NCBI GenBank assembly: GCA_944324435.1
Contig: CALUWH010000010.1
Span: 1 to 64,000, forward strand
From: Candidatus Gastranaerophilales bacterium
GTDB lineage: Bacteria; Cyanobacteriota; Vampirovibrionia; Gastranaerophilales; Gastranaerophilaceae
Direction of reading: 5' to 3'
Length of the DNA stretch: 64,000 bases
Below, piece by piece: positions 18,413 to 26,880 of the stretch. Within the stretch, counting starts at the first letter, position 1; every line of letters begins with the position of its first letter. Made by a program: the position numbers and the translations under genes. Below the pieces are notes generated by a model. That model saw only the letters and a list, made by a program, of their open reading frames with translations, made no database searches and had not been told where the DNA came from.

Positions 18413-18826
18413 TTATTTTTCCTTTTTTAAACTCTCTTTCAGCCTCTTTGGAGCTTCAAACATACTCTCGCCTGTTTCAATATTTACACCTATCTGCATC
18501 GTATTCCCGACAAAAATCTTTTCCCCTCCGGAAAAAATTTCGTATTTAAAAATTATTGCAGGTTCAAGTTCTTTTAAACTGCATCTGACCGTAATCTCTT
18601 CATCAAATTTTGCGGATTTAATAAACTTAAAATCCATCTTCGCAATAGGATACATAATCCCATCTTCGCGCATATCATCATAAGTGTATTTTATCTTCCT
18701 GAAAAAATCACACCTTGCAATCTCCATATACTTAACATAGTTTCCGTGCCAGACCACGTTCATCGGGTCAAGGTCAAAAAAAGGCACCCTGAATTTTGTT
18801 TCTGATGTAATGTTTTTATTTCTCAT
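18413..18826 (-). CDS. Hotdog-fold acyl-CoA/ACP thioesterase
   Basis: A 137-residue 4-hydroxybenzoyl-CoA-thioesterase-like protein. The signature FFDLDPMNVVWHGNYVKYMEIAR contains the catalytic-type Asp and the HGNYV loop. In aryl polyene loci a thioesterase of this class is part of the core and edits or releases acyl chains from the ACP. Its ATGA start overlaps the upstream ligase stop, with GAGGAGG as ribosome-binding site. Confidence 0.88.
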   Translation of the reverse strand: MRNKNITSETKFRVPFFDLDPMNVVWHGNYVKYMEIARCDFFRKIKYTYDDMREDGIMYPIAKMDFKFIKSAKFDEEITVRCSLKELEPAIIFKYEIFSGGEKIFVGNTMQIGVNIETGESMFEAPKRLKESLKKEK

Positions 18827-20196
18827 AAATCAGCCTCCTCAAACCAATTCTTTAGAGGAAGAATGCCGCTTGAATACATTTTATCTTCTTTAAAATACTT
18901 AAACTCCACTCCGCTTGCTGTTTTAACAAGCTCCAAATTCACGATTTCATCAGGATTAATGATATTAGCAAACTTAATCCTGCGCTGCTGCCCTTTCTTG
19001 CAATTGAGTCCGAAAGCTGCCTGGATAAAATAATCCGCATAGTATAACTCCACAACGCCTGGAAGAATCGGCATTGAATCAAAATGCCCTTTGAAAAAAT
19101 TGCTGCCTGATAAAAAGCACAGACTGAATAACGCCCTGTCTTTTGCAAATTCCCTTGATATAATAAGCGGAAACGAAAGGTTAGTGTTAAAAATGTCATC
19201 AATAGCCATTTTGTCAATCTTTCCGTTCAGTGTTTTGGGAATTTCATCAATAAATTTCCACCTTTGAGGTATAACCTCAAATTGTTTTAATAATAATGAT
19301 TTAAGTTCTTTAATAAACGTCAGCTTCCCCTTTTTTAGGATAAAATCCATACCGTCCTCATTTAATGCTGCAAGTGCAGCTATCTTGCCATTATTTTCAA
19401 AGCAAATACAGTCCTTAACAAAATGATGTTTTTTTATTTCATCCTCCATGCATAAAGAATCGATTCTTTTTTCCTGAATCTTTAGTATTCTGCCATTTCG
19501 GGCAAGAAAGCGAATATATTCTCCTGTCTGTTCTATCCTGTCACCAAGTACCTCAAACTCATTATCGGAGTATTCTGTTGCTATTTTTGTATAATCATCT
19601 TCGCATTCCAGAATCTGAACACCGCGCAAAAGCTTATGAGCATCATTTTCGTTCTCCCTCCAGCCTATAATTCCTGTTTCGGAACTTCCGTACATGTCAA
19701 TGACTCTTTTTGATATGCTTCTTGCGTATTTAAAAGTTTTATCTTCAAGCTTTGCTCCCGCACTTATTATAACCTCAGGACAAACTTCCGGTTTATAATC
19801 ATACTTGCACATCATATCCAAAAAAGACGGAGTGGTTACAAGAAGTGCATTTTTAACATTCAAGTCTTCAGGATAATTGACTCTTTCCGTATTGATACAA
19901 TAACCGAAAAGAGCCGGCAGCATATAATGCACAGTAAATCCATACCTGTGGTTTAATGTAGTTGTAGATATAAATTCAAGACCTTTTTGCAGTTTTACGT
20001 CTTCATAAAAATCTTTGCATTCTTTGATTACATTTATAACTTTTCTGTGTATGCTCCGGCTCTCCGCCGTTGTTCCGCCGGAAAAAAATGATACTAACTC
20101 TGATTTTTCTTTCATAAAATTAAGAATAAATTTCAAATTTTCATTCTCACAATTACATTTCAAAATCAGATTTTTATTATAAAAATCAATCGCCAT
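18823..20196 (-). CDS. Acyl-AMP ligase fused to a FabZ-like hotdog dehydratase
   Basis: A two-domain protein of 457 residues. Residues 1 to about 325 are an adenylate-forming ligase: FFSGGTT (about 37-43) is the phosphate loop, MYGSSETG the A5 motif, GRILKIQEKRID the hinge, and LNGKID carries the adenylation lysine. The N-terminal subdomain is short compared with ordinary acyl-CoA ligases. Residues from about 335 are a hotdog dehydratase with FFKGHFDSMPILPGVVE, holding the catalytic-type His. In aryl polyene clusters these activities are usually adjacent genes or a similar fusion, activating the starter acid and dehydrating the chain. It overlaps its neighbours by 4-11 bases. Confidence 0.88.
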   Translation of the reverse strand: MAIDFYNKNLILKCNCENENLKFILNFMKEKSELVSFFSGGTTAESRSIHRKVINVIKECKDFYEDVKLQKGLEFISTTTLNHRYGFTVHYMLPALFGYCINTERVNYPEDLNVKNALLVTTPSFLDMMCKYDYKPEVCPEVIISAGAKLEDKTFKYARSISKRVIDMYGSSETGIIGWRENENDAHKLLRGVQILECEDDYTKIATEYSDNEFEVLGDRIEQTGEYIRFLARNGRILKIQEKRIDSLCMEDEIKKHHFVKDCICFENNGKIAALAALNEDGMDFILKKGKLTFIKELKSLLLKQFEVIPQRWKFIDEIPKTLNGKIDKMAIDDIFNTNLSFPLIISREFAKDRALFSLCFLSGSNFFKGHFDSMPILPGVVELYYADYFIQAAFGLNCKKGQQRRIKFANIINPDEIVNLELVKTASGVEFKYFKEDKMYSSGILPLKNWFEEADL

Positions 20197-20614
20197 ACTT
20201 CCTCTTAAAAATAAGTCTTATAATATATTCTATAACAAAAAAGCTGCCAACCAGTAAATAAGATATTAATCCGTTATAAACCGCCCAGATTTTGTACGGC
20301 AAAAATATCGTTACTGAGGCCGCAATAAAATTCAAAAACATAAATCCCGACCAGATGTATGTAAGTTTTCGTGTGTAATCCATAACCCAAGGTTTAAGCT
20401 TCTCTCCCTCAGCGGCCATTGCAAATTTTTGTATAATTGTATGCTCGCGGAAAATTGAGGAAAAGAATACAATAAAAAATCCAAAGTTAACGACTGCAGG
20501 ATAAAATTTAAGCAGAAAAAAATCCGTAAAACGAAATAATACGATTACACAAAGCATTGTAATAATCGGCATCCCAGCTTTAAGAAGTTTTAAAAATCTA
20601 TTCAACAAGCCCAT
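20186..20614 (-). CDS. Integral membrane protein of the polyene-type operon
   Basis: A 142-residue protein with four to five membrane helices and little else. It resembles the small membrane protein (COG4648 type) that sits beside the ACP and AMP-ligase genes in aryl polyene loci; its biochemical role is not known. I chose the start MGLLNRF at 20614, which overlaps the ACP gene end by 17 bases; a start at 20635 would add seven residues. Confidence 0.75.
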   Translation of the reverse strand: MGLLNRFLKLLKAGMPIITMLCVIVLFRFTDFFLLKFYPAVVNFGFFIVFFSSIFREHTIIQKFAMAAEGEKLKPWVMDYTRKLTYIWSGFMFLNFIAASVTIFLPYKIWAVYNGLISYLLVGSFFVIEYIIRLIFKRKYGD

Positions 20615-20849
20615 AGACGGCTTCCACAACATCATTAATTGTTCTGATTTTCTTGAACTCCTCAGGCGGAAGCTTTTTGTCAGTAAATTTTTGCATTCTA
20701 ACAGCTATATCTACTGCGTCGATGCTGTCAAGTTCCAAATCCTCAAAAAGATTCGCATCCGAAGTAACAGCCTCCTCGTCGATTTCCATTTCTTCAACGA
20801 GAATTTTTTTTACTTCTTCAAAAATTTCTTCTTTTGAATACTTACTCAT
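20598..20849 (-). CDS. Acyl carrier protein (operon ACP 1)
   Basis: An 83-residue carrier protein with the phosphopantetheine site LELDSIDAVDIA. The ATG at 20849 overlaps the upstream ACP gene by 8 bases (ATGAGTAA), so the two are translationally coupled. The sequence differs from housekeeping AcpP at 41436 (DSLDTVE), and a Ser-Ile-Asp core is typical of specialised ACPs in aryl polyene and related loci. Confidence 0.92.
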   Translation of the reverse strand: MSKYSKEEIFEEVKKILVEEMEIDEEAVTSDANLFEDLELDSIDAVDIAVRMQKFTDKKLPPEEFKKIRTINDVVEAVYGLVE

Positions 20850-21099
20850 TAATTTTAGACTCCACAAATTCGCTGAGTGTATCTATTGAATAGAAAAATT
20901 TTTTATTTTCTTCCTTATTATTGCTTAGAGTAATATTATACTTCCTTTTTATTGCCATTCCAAGCTCCAGCGCGTCGATTGAATCCAGGCCTAAGCCTTC
21001 GCCAAACAACGGTTCTGAATCCGAAATATCACTAACAGCAACATCTTCCAGCTCCAATGTATTAATAATTAACTGTTTTAACTCTTCCTTTAAATCCAT
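20842..21099 (-). CDS. Acyl carrier protein (operon ACP 2)
   Basis: An 85-residue carrier protein with the phosphopantetheine site LGLDSIDALELG. It is the first gene of the nine-gene minus-strand operon. TATAAT lies nine bases before the ATG at 21099, so the transcript has almost no leader. The pairing of two divergent ACPs with a ligase/dehydratase is characteristic of aryl polyene-type type II systems, where each ACP handles a different acyl intermediate. Confidence 0.92.
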   Translation of the reverse strand: MDLKEELKQLIINTLELEDVAVSDISDSEPLFGEGLGLDSIDALELGMAIKRKYNITLSNNKEENKKFFYSIDTLSEFVESKINE

Positions 21100-21124
21100 A
21101 GTAATAATATTATAACACAAAAAA

Positions 21125-22498
21125 TTATTCTTCCGTTATATAAATTGCACTAAATTTATAGGCTTCTAACGTTCCTGAAAAATAATTCGGCGGAAGTCCG
21201 GCTTTTTCTTTAAGCGAATTAAGGAAAATTTCCCTGTCGGGAAGCTGTTCCCATACAACAGGGAGATATACTGCGCGCTTATTTCGTTCTGCAATAATTA
21301 CTCCATAGGGATAAATTTTTGATAGTAAATCTCTCTCATCCTTAAAACTTATTCTCTCTATCGAGGATAAAATTGAAACCGAAACTTCAAGATTCTCAAG
21401 TTCCTCTATTGTCAAGGGCTCAAATCTCGGGTCCTGAAAAGCAGCATTTTTAGCGTTATCAATAATGTCTAGAATTAACGGTTTTGTTGGATATACAGAG
21501 CCTATACACCCCCTTAATTCTCCTTTTAATTTTAATGTCACAAAGGAAGCACCATACTGGGTTAAAACCGTCGGAATACCCCGGGGAATAAATTCTTCCT
21601 GATTGATTGAAGCTATAATACTTTGCCTTGCCATTTCTATTACATATTTTGAATAGTATCTCTCTATAAACTCATTTCTTGAATCCGTATACAAAAACCA
21701 GGAGCCGTATCCTACAACTTTATCCTTTTCATTACTGATATCTCCTGAATTATACATTTCAGCTCGTATCATTGAGCAATCATTATTATTTGCAAAATCA
21801 ACTAACCCCTTAATTCCTACCATACCGCAAGCCTGCTGGGGCTGTAAAAACTCTATTTTCCCGGTCTCAATTATTGTTGCCGTATAAGTATCAATCTGTC
21901 TGCATTCCTGAATCGGATAATAATGGCTCAAGTCCGAAGAAATTACAAATGAGGAGCCCTCCCAATATGTTGAAATTAAATCTGAAATAAGCCTGTAATC
22001 ACAATTACCTACAAGTACCGGAATTATTCTAATTCTTTTCCCGATTTTTTTAAGACTTTTCATAAAATCTGCAGCACTTTGTCTTTGAGGGATAAAAAGA
22101 TTTTGTATAAAAGGAAGCTGCACTTCTATTGAATGTTCTTTGTCAAAAACTTCATCTGCGACAATACAAGGAAACTTTTCAGCAATATCTGCAATTAATT
22201 TATTATTAACCTCCAGATTCCCGAGAGGGGTCTCAAAAAATGTATACTCAGGAAGCGCAATATTATTAAAACTCTCGTGATGAGACGGAGCTATAATAAA
22301 AATATTTTCAGCAGGCTCCAAATGTTGAAATCCTGCCATAGCAGCATGACCGGAATAAATATAGCCGGCATGCGGAACTATAACCGCCTTGCTTTTATAA
22401 TCTATCTTTACATCCTGCTTGTATGAATTGAGCAAATTATTCAGTTCATCGGGATTTTCAGGATAAAAAGTCCCTGCATATACTGCCTTTTTGTCCAT
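21125..22498 (-). CDS. AmmeMemoRadiSam system protein: MEMO1 and AMMECR1 domains fused
   Basis: The 457-residue protein joins a MEMO1-like domain (about 1-265: YAGTFYPEN, VPHAGYIYSGH, APSHHESF, SSDLSHYYP) to an AMMECR1 domain (about 290-457: LKGELRGCIGS, AAFQDPRFEPL). These two plus a radical-SAM enzyme form the conserved AmmeMemoRadiSam trio, whose reaction is still not settled to my knowledge. The radical-SAM partner is not in this window. I chose the ATG at 22498, exactly six bases after a perfect TATAAT; the longer frame would begin inside the promoter. Confidence 0.92.
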   Translation of the reverse strand: MDKKAVYAGTFYPENPDELNNLLNSYKQDVKIDYKSKAVIVPHAGYIYSGHAAMAGFQHLEPAENIFIIAPSHHESFNNIALPEYTFFETPLGNLEVNNKLIADIAEKFPCIVADEVFDKEHSIEVQLPFIQNLFIPQRQSAADFMKSLKKIGKRIRIIPVLVGNCDYRLISDLISTYWEGSSFVISSDLSHYYPIQECRQIDTYTATIIETGKIEFLQPQQACGMVGIKGLVDFANNNDCSMIRAEMYNSGDISNEKDKVVGYGSWFLYTDSRNEFIERYYSKYVIEMARQSIIASINQEEFIPRGIPTVLTQYGASFVTLKLKGELRGCIGSVYPTKPLILDIIDNAKNAAFQDPRFEPLTIEELENLEVSVSILSSIERISFKDERDLLSKIYPYGVIIAERNKRAVYLPVVWEQLPDREIFLNSLKEKAGLPPNYFSGTLEAYKFSAIYITEE

Positions 22499-22533
22499 AA
22501 ACCTATTATAAAATATTTTTATGCTAATAGCAA
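22499..22533 (-). promoter_or_regulatory. Leaderless promoter of the MEMO/AMMECR1 gene
   Basis: On the minus strand: TTGCTA (22533-22528), a 17-base spacer, TATAAT (22510-22505), six bases, ATG (22498). Transcription should start at the A of ATG. There is no Shine-Dalgarno. Confidence 0.75.
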
Positions 22534-22562
22534 AAAATTTTTTTAGAGTTTTTTCACATAGT

Positions 22563-23150
22563 ATGAAAGTAGACAATTATTCAAATAAAAATTTTAAAGG
22601 ATATAAAAATATTATTGCTGATAATATGAAGACAAGTGATGGCGGCCGACTTGCGTTAATCGCTATGGAGCTGGATAATCAGGGTGTGGATGACCTAAAT
22701 CGCTGGAAAGAAGTACAGCAAGATTTTAATATACCCCGGGATAACATGTTAAGCATTATGTATTCAGAGATGCCTGCATACCGCTCTAACTTTATACTCA
22801 ATGATAAAAGGCTTTTCCTTGGAGAAGAATTGGCTGCAATGCGTGACTGGAGCGAAGGCTCTCGATTTGAAAAAGATTATTTAAGAGATGAAAAATCTAC
22901 CCTAAAGGCATATACATTTCTGGCAGAACTTACGAGAAGAATTATGAATGAAGGTATGCTTAACCGTGATTTCGGTTTAAAAAAAGTTCTTCAGAAGTGC
23001 CATGCAACACTGACACAAATTGCTGACGGCAATGCCGTTATGGCTTTTAACATTATTAATCATTGTGCTTTAAGAAATTCGCCCCCACAAAAAACAGCAT
23101 TTTATATAAATAAAAAAATCTCACAAACAATGATGCAATTTTTTAAATAA
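22563..23150 (+). CDS. Hypothetical protein with N-terminal NFKG motif
   Basis: Not recognised as a known family. The 195 residues are mixed and soluble, probably helical. The start of the protein, MKVDNYSNKNFKGYKN, carries the short NFKG motif shared by other unknown genes in this window (37978, 45249, 50657). An alternative ATG at 22521 would add 14 residues and lies six bases after a TAAAAT hexamer; I prefer 22563 because the motif then sits at the usual distance from the start. It is divergent from the MEMO gene. Confidence 0.65.
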   Translation: MKVDNYSNKNFKGYKNIIADNMKTSDGGRLALIAMELDNQGVDDLNRWKEVQQDFNIPRDNMLSIMYSEMPAYRSNFILNDKRLFLGEELAAMRDWSEGSRFEKDYLRDEKSTLKAYTFLAELTRRIMNEGMLNRDFGLKKVLQKCHATLTQIADGNAVMAFNIINHCALRNSPPQKTAFYINKKISQTMMQFFK

Positions 23151-23248
23151 AAGAAGAGACTTTATTCCCTCCCTGAATTTGCAAAATTTTACTCCTGCAA
23201 TCGTTTCCGGAAGTTTACAAAAAAATGCTGACTTTTTGCAAGTCTAAG

Positions 23249-23800
23249 TTACATTTTAGAAGTGACCTCTTTTAGATACTGCCGCACAGCAGGAGTAATC
23301 ACTAAGTCCGGTTCCTCATTGCAAAACTCGTCCAGTATAATAACACCCTGCCGTGTATTTCCGGCCTGAATATGCAAAAGCCCGAGCTTAATCTTATCGT
23401 AAGGATTCTCCGAATCCTGATATTCTTTAATTTTTGTATTCGTTATTCCAAGCACCTTATAGCATTCCATTAAGTTTACATAATACTTAAAGTTAAGCCC
23501 GTACAAAGTCACCGCATCTTCAAAACAAACTCTTGCCATCTCCGGATAACCTATAAACATATAGGTTTCACCCAGATTGTTTTTAAAAATCGCAGTCGCC
23601 TGTGTATTGGAGCTCAAATTTATTGCAATCTTAAACTCCTGAATAGCAGCGTAATAAATCCGGTCTTTTAAATAATTCAACCCCACATTATTATGATAAA
23701 AAGCATTTTTTTCCGCTTCTATAGTATACTTATACGGTTTTCTGTAGCCCGAACAAAATAGAGTTACAAGTAACAAGAAAACTGCAATTAAATTTTTCAT
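23249..23800 (-). CDS. TPR-repeat protein with N-terminal hydrophobic segment
   Basis: A 183-residue protein with a hydrophobic start (LIAVFLLLVTLFCSG) and tetratricopeptide repeats (NNVGLNYLKDRIYYAAIQEFKIAI and NNLGETYMFIGYPEMARVCFEDAV). The Cys in the hydrophobic run is not in a good lipobox, so lipidation is doubtful. TPRs mediate protein-protein contacts. It overlaps the upstream hydrolase gene by 4 bases. Partner unknown. Confidence 0.7.
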   Translation of the reverse strand: MKNLIAVFLLLVTLFCSGYRKPYKYTIEAEKNAFYHNNVGLNYLKDRIYYAAIQEFKIAINLSSNTQATAIFKNNLGETYMFIGYPEMARVCFEDAVTLYGLNFKYYVNLMECYKVLGITNTKIKEYQDSENPYDKIKLGLLHIQAGNTRQGVIILDEFCNEEPDLVITPAVRQYLKEVTSKM

Positions 23801-24741
23801 AAAAGAGCCATTTCCAAACCTTCATAAGCAAATACCGCATCATCCGAAGCGTATTCTTCCGCGAGCATGTCCAGTTTTTCATCATTATAACCCGGCTCAT
23901 AGTGGAAGAATACCATTTTCTTTGCGCCTATCTGCTGTTTGCTTTCAAGCGCCATTTCAAAGGTTGAATGCCCGAAACCCTGCTTAGGAACGTAAATACT
24001 CAGGTAATCCTCCGTAGAATACTGAGCATCATGGATTAGCAAATCACATCCTTTGGCAAATTTTACCAATTTTTTATCTCCGCCCGGATAACTTTCTTTA
24101 TCTGTTGCATAAACCAGAGTTTTGCCCTTATAAGCGATTTTATATATAAATACGCCGTTTTGCGGATGCGCATAAGATTTATAACAGGTAACCACAACGT
24201 CCTCGTCAGTGTAATCCCCTTCTTTAAGCTCGTTTACTCTCAAAATCTTAGGCATATCTTCGCCCGGTGTAAATATAATATAATTGGTTTCATTAATATC
24301 AAGAATCTTCAAATCCGCTGCAATATCGCCTAAATCAAGAGGAAAAGATTTTGAGAACAAAATCTTTGATAATTCCTGTTCTAAAGTTTCGTTATAATTA
24401 ACTCCCCCCAGCATACACATCCTTGTTGATGAAAGATGAGACGGTCTAAAGAACGGGAATCCCTGAATATGATCAAGATGAATATGGCTTAAAAGAATTG
24501 TACATCTGACCGGAGTTCTATCTGTGAGTGTTGTACCGGATTCAATATACTTGTGCATAAGCTCATTTCCAAGACTAATCAAACCGGTTCCTGCATCAAG
24601 TATAATTAAATGTCCGCCAACTCGAACTTCAATACAGGAAGTATTTCCTCCGTATTTTAAGAAATCTCCGTTTGCAACAGGGTAACTACCCCTGACACCT
24701 CTAAACTTTATCTTAAATTCATCTCTTAAACATTCTTCCAT
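23797..24741 (-). CDS. Metallo-beta-lactamase-fold hydrolase
   Basis: A 314-residue MBL-fold enzyme. GVRGSYPVAN and YGGNTSCIEV near the N-terminus and the metal motif SHIHLDHIQG (HxHxDH) are clear, with later ligands in ATDKES, HDAQYS and GHSTFE. The GVRGS/GGNTSC type is related to RNase Z and cyclic nucleotide phosphodiesterases; the substrate cannot be set from sequence. No signal peptide, so cytoplasmic. It forms an operon with the metallophosphatase upstream (5-base gap) and the TPR gene downstream. Confidence 0.88.
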   Translation of the reverse strand: MEECLRDEFKIKFRGVRGSYPVANGDFLKYGGNTSCIEVRVGGHLIILDAGTGLISLGNELMHKYIESGTTLTDRTPVRCTILLSHIHLDHIQGFPFFRPSHLSSTRMCMLGGVNYNETLEQELSKILFSKSFPLDLGDIAADLKILDINETNYIIFTPGEDMPKILRVNELKEGDYTDEDVVVTCYKSYAHPQNGVFIYKIAYKGKTLVYATDKESYPGGDKKLVKFAKGCDLLIHDAQYSTEDYLSIYVPKQGFGHSTFEMALESKQQIGAKKMVFFHYEPGYNDEKLDMLAEEYASDDAVFAYEGLEMALL

Positions 24742-24746
24742 ATTTA

Positions 24747-25742
24747 TTAATCCTTCTTCTTATTAAATTTTAATTCAAAACTAGCGTTTCTGTCACTTTC
24801 TTCTCCATATAATCTTTCAGAACCAATAAGCCTGAGTTTTGAACGTGACTGAATATCTTTTAAATTAGTCTCTTTCAAATAAACGTCCACCAGAACTTTG
24901 TTTTTCTGGGAATTAATATTTATCACCCTGAAAGCATTCGGATATGTGACAAGTGAAGGGCAAGAGACCACAAGCATATTATTCATCTGTTTTATCTTTG
25001 CTGCATGGTAATGTCCTTGCAGAACTACAACGGGATTCTCATGATTCTTAATAAGTCTGCAGATTTCATAATCATTTATAAGCTTATGGTTTGAGCTGTT
25101 ATAAGGCTCGACAAGCGGAACGTGTGTGCATATTACTATTATGTCTTTCTTATGCTTATCCAGTTCTTCTTTTAGCCATAAAAACTCTTCATTTGAGACT
25201 TCGCCGTTGGAAGTAAGCTTATAGTCTATAATAGAATCAAGACATACAACTCTAAACCCTTTTTTAGGCGTAAAAGCATAGTAAATATTGTTTTGCTGCA
25301 TATTTTCATTAGCATTTGCAAGAACTTCCATAAATTTTGCTTTAGTAAGCGGCCCGTCAATGTTAATATCATGGTTGCCGTCAATTGCATACCAGGGAAA
25401 AATAAGTTTATTTGCGTATGAAGTAAATTTTTCCAGTTCGCTTACCTTTGGTTTATTAACCAAATCGCCTGTAAACATTACAAAATCATAAGGTCCGGAG
25501 GTGTTTATCTGAAAGATTACGTCATTTAACAAATCACCGGATTTTTTCAAAAATTTATAAGAAGTATTTTCCTCAAAAGAAGAATAGTGAGCATCACTAA
25601 CCTGCGCTATTCTGAGGTTATTGTTTGCCGCAGTGCATACCTGTGCGCCAATCACACAGGCCAGTAGAATTGTCAATGTGAAATTAACAATTTTAGAAAA
25701 AAAACTCTCTTTTCGCTCTTTTTTATACTGCTTCTTTCTCAT
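24747..25742 (-). CDS. Exported calcineurin-like metallophosphoesterase
   Basis: A 331-residue protein with a basic N-terminus, a hydrophobic signal/anchor (LTILLACVIGAQVCTA) and a full set of metallophosphoesterase motifs: QVSDAHY, TGDLVNK, DGNHD, CTHVP and GHYHAAK. It should act outside the cytoplasmic membrane on a phosphoester; family members include 3',5'-cyclic-AMP phosphodiesterases and lipid or nucleotide phosphatases. First gene of an operon with the MBL hydrolase and TPR protein. Confidence 0.88.
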   Translation of the reverse strand: MRKKQYKKERKESFFSKIVNFTLTILLACVIGAQVCTAANNNLRIAQVSDAHYSSFEENTSYKFLKKSGDLLNDVIFQINTSGPYDFVMFTGDLVNKPKVSELEKFTSYANKLIFPWYAIDGNHDINIDGPLTKAKFMEVLANANENMQQNNIYYAFTPKKGFRVVCLDSIIDYKLTSNGEVSNEEFLWLKEELDKHKKDIIVICTHVPLVEPYNSSNHKLINDYEICRLIKNHENPVVVLQGHYHAAKIKQMNNMLVVSCPSLVTYPNAFRVININSQKNKVLVDVYLKETNLKDIQSRSKLRLIGSERLYGEESDRNASFELKFNKKKD

Positions 25743-25833
25743 AAACCTTTTTTATAATAATTCATTTATACCAATCAAGTCAACTTGTACATCAAATAAA
25801 TTAGTGTTACTATAAGCTTTATGAGAGGTTTTT

Positions 25834-26787
25834 ATGAAGAAAATTTTGTTTATTATTGATAAAATTGAGCTTAAATATTTTGAATTTAACAAACTTGTTA
25901 CCAACTTTTGGATTATTAAAGAATTTCTTGAAAGAAAAAATGAAGTATATATAACTACAATTCCAAATCTTTCACTCAGAGGTGATATTGCTTATACAAA
26001 ATGCTACGAAACGTTTTTATCGAATGATAATATTTTTTATAAAGATGTTCTTCAAACCAAAGAAATTAACAGCTTTGATATTGTAATGTTTCGTCCAGAT
26101 CCTCCGGTCGATATTGACTATATCAACGCTACCTATATTTTCGATTTTGTAGACAAGCCTCGTGTTATTAATTCTCCTGCAGCAATCAGAGATTTTAACG
26201 AAAAACTCCATAGCGTATATTTTAAGGATTTAATGAGCGAAAATATTGTCACTTCGTCTCTAAAGGATATTGAAGAATTTTTAAAAGAACATAAAGAAAT
26301 AGTCCTAAAGCCGCTCAATCGGTGCTTTGGCTCGGGCGTGATGTATCTTTACGAGGGCGATCCTAATACCAGAACCATAATTAATACCATGACAAATAAT
26401 GAAACAACTCTTGTTATGGTGCAAAAATTTATCCCCGGAGTAAGAAAGGGAGATAAACGCGTGCTCACACTCGGAGATAGAGTGCTTAAATACTGCATCA
26501 AAAAACTTCCGACAAATGATGACTTTAAATTTAATACGCATAATGATAACTACATAACAAAAGCTGAACTGACACCCGAAGAATTTGAGAACTTCAGCCG
26601 GGTTGCAAAAAAATTAAACTCAATGGGAATTTCTATGGCAGGTCTGGATGTGATTGACGGAAAAATAATTGAAGTCAATGTAACAAGCCCCTGTTATTTT
26701 ATTAAAGAGATTAACCGTCTGTTCAATGTAGAGCTTGAAAAAGAAATATGCGAGTTTTTGTTGACTCAAAGCTTGTTATCCTTATAA
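25834..26787 (+). CDS. gshB: Glutathione synthetase-like ATP-grasp ligase
   Basis: Prokaryotic GshB joins glycine to gamma-glutamylcysteine. The 317-residue protein shows the family order: N-terminal MFRPDPPVD, VINSPAAIRDFNEK, LKPLNRCFGSGV in the ATP-grasp core, and EVNVTSPCYF near the end, where the usual form is EINVTSPTG. The SPC change is next to a substrate/metal region, so altered specificity is possible. No gshA is nearby. GAGAGG precedes the ATG. Confidence 0.85.
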   Translation: MKKILFIIDKIELKYFEFNKLVTNFWIIKEFLERKNEVYITTIPNLSLRGDIAYTKCYETFLSNDNIFYKDVLQTKEINSFDIVMFRPDPPVDIDYINATYIFDFVDKPRVINSPAAIRDFNEKLHSVYFKDLMSENIVTSSLKDIEEFLKEHKEIVLKPLNRCFGSGVMYLYEGDPNTRTIINTMTNNETTLVMVQKFIPGVRKGDKRVLTLGDRVLKYCIKKLPTNDDFKFNTHNDNYITKAELTPEEFENFSRVAKKLNSMGISMAGLDVIDGKIIEVNVTSPCYFIKEINRLFNVELEKEICEFLLTQSLLSL

Positions 26788-26880
26788 AGATATTGTATAA
26801 TTCAATTATCTGGTGTATATCAAGAAACAAACTATGATGTATATTATAAATAAGTGATAAATAAAATAAGAAGGGTTGAT

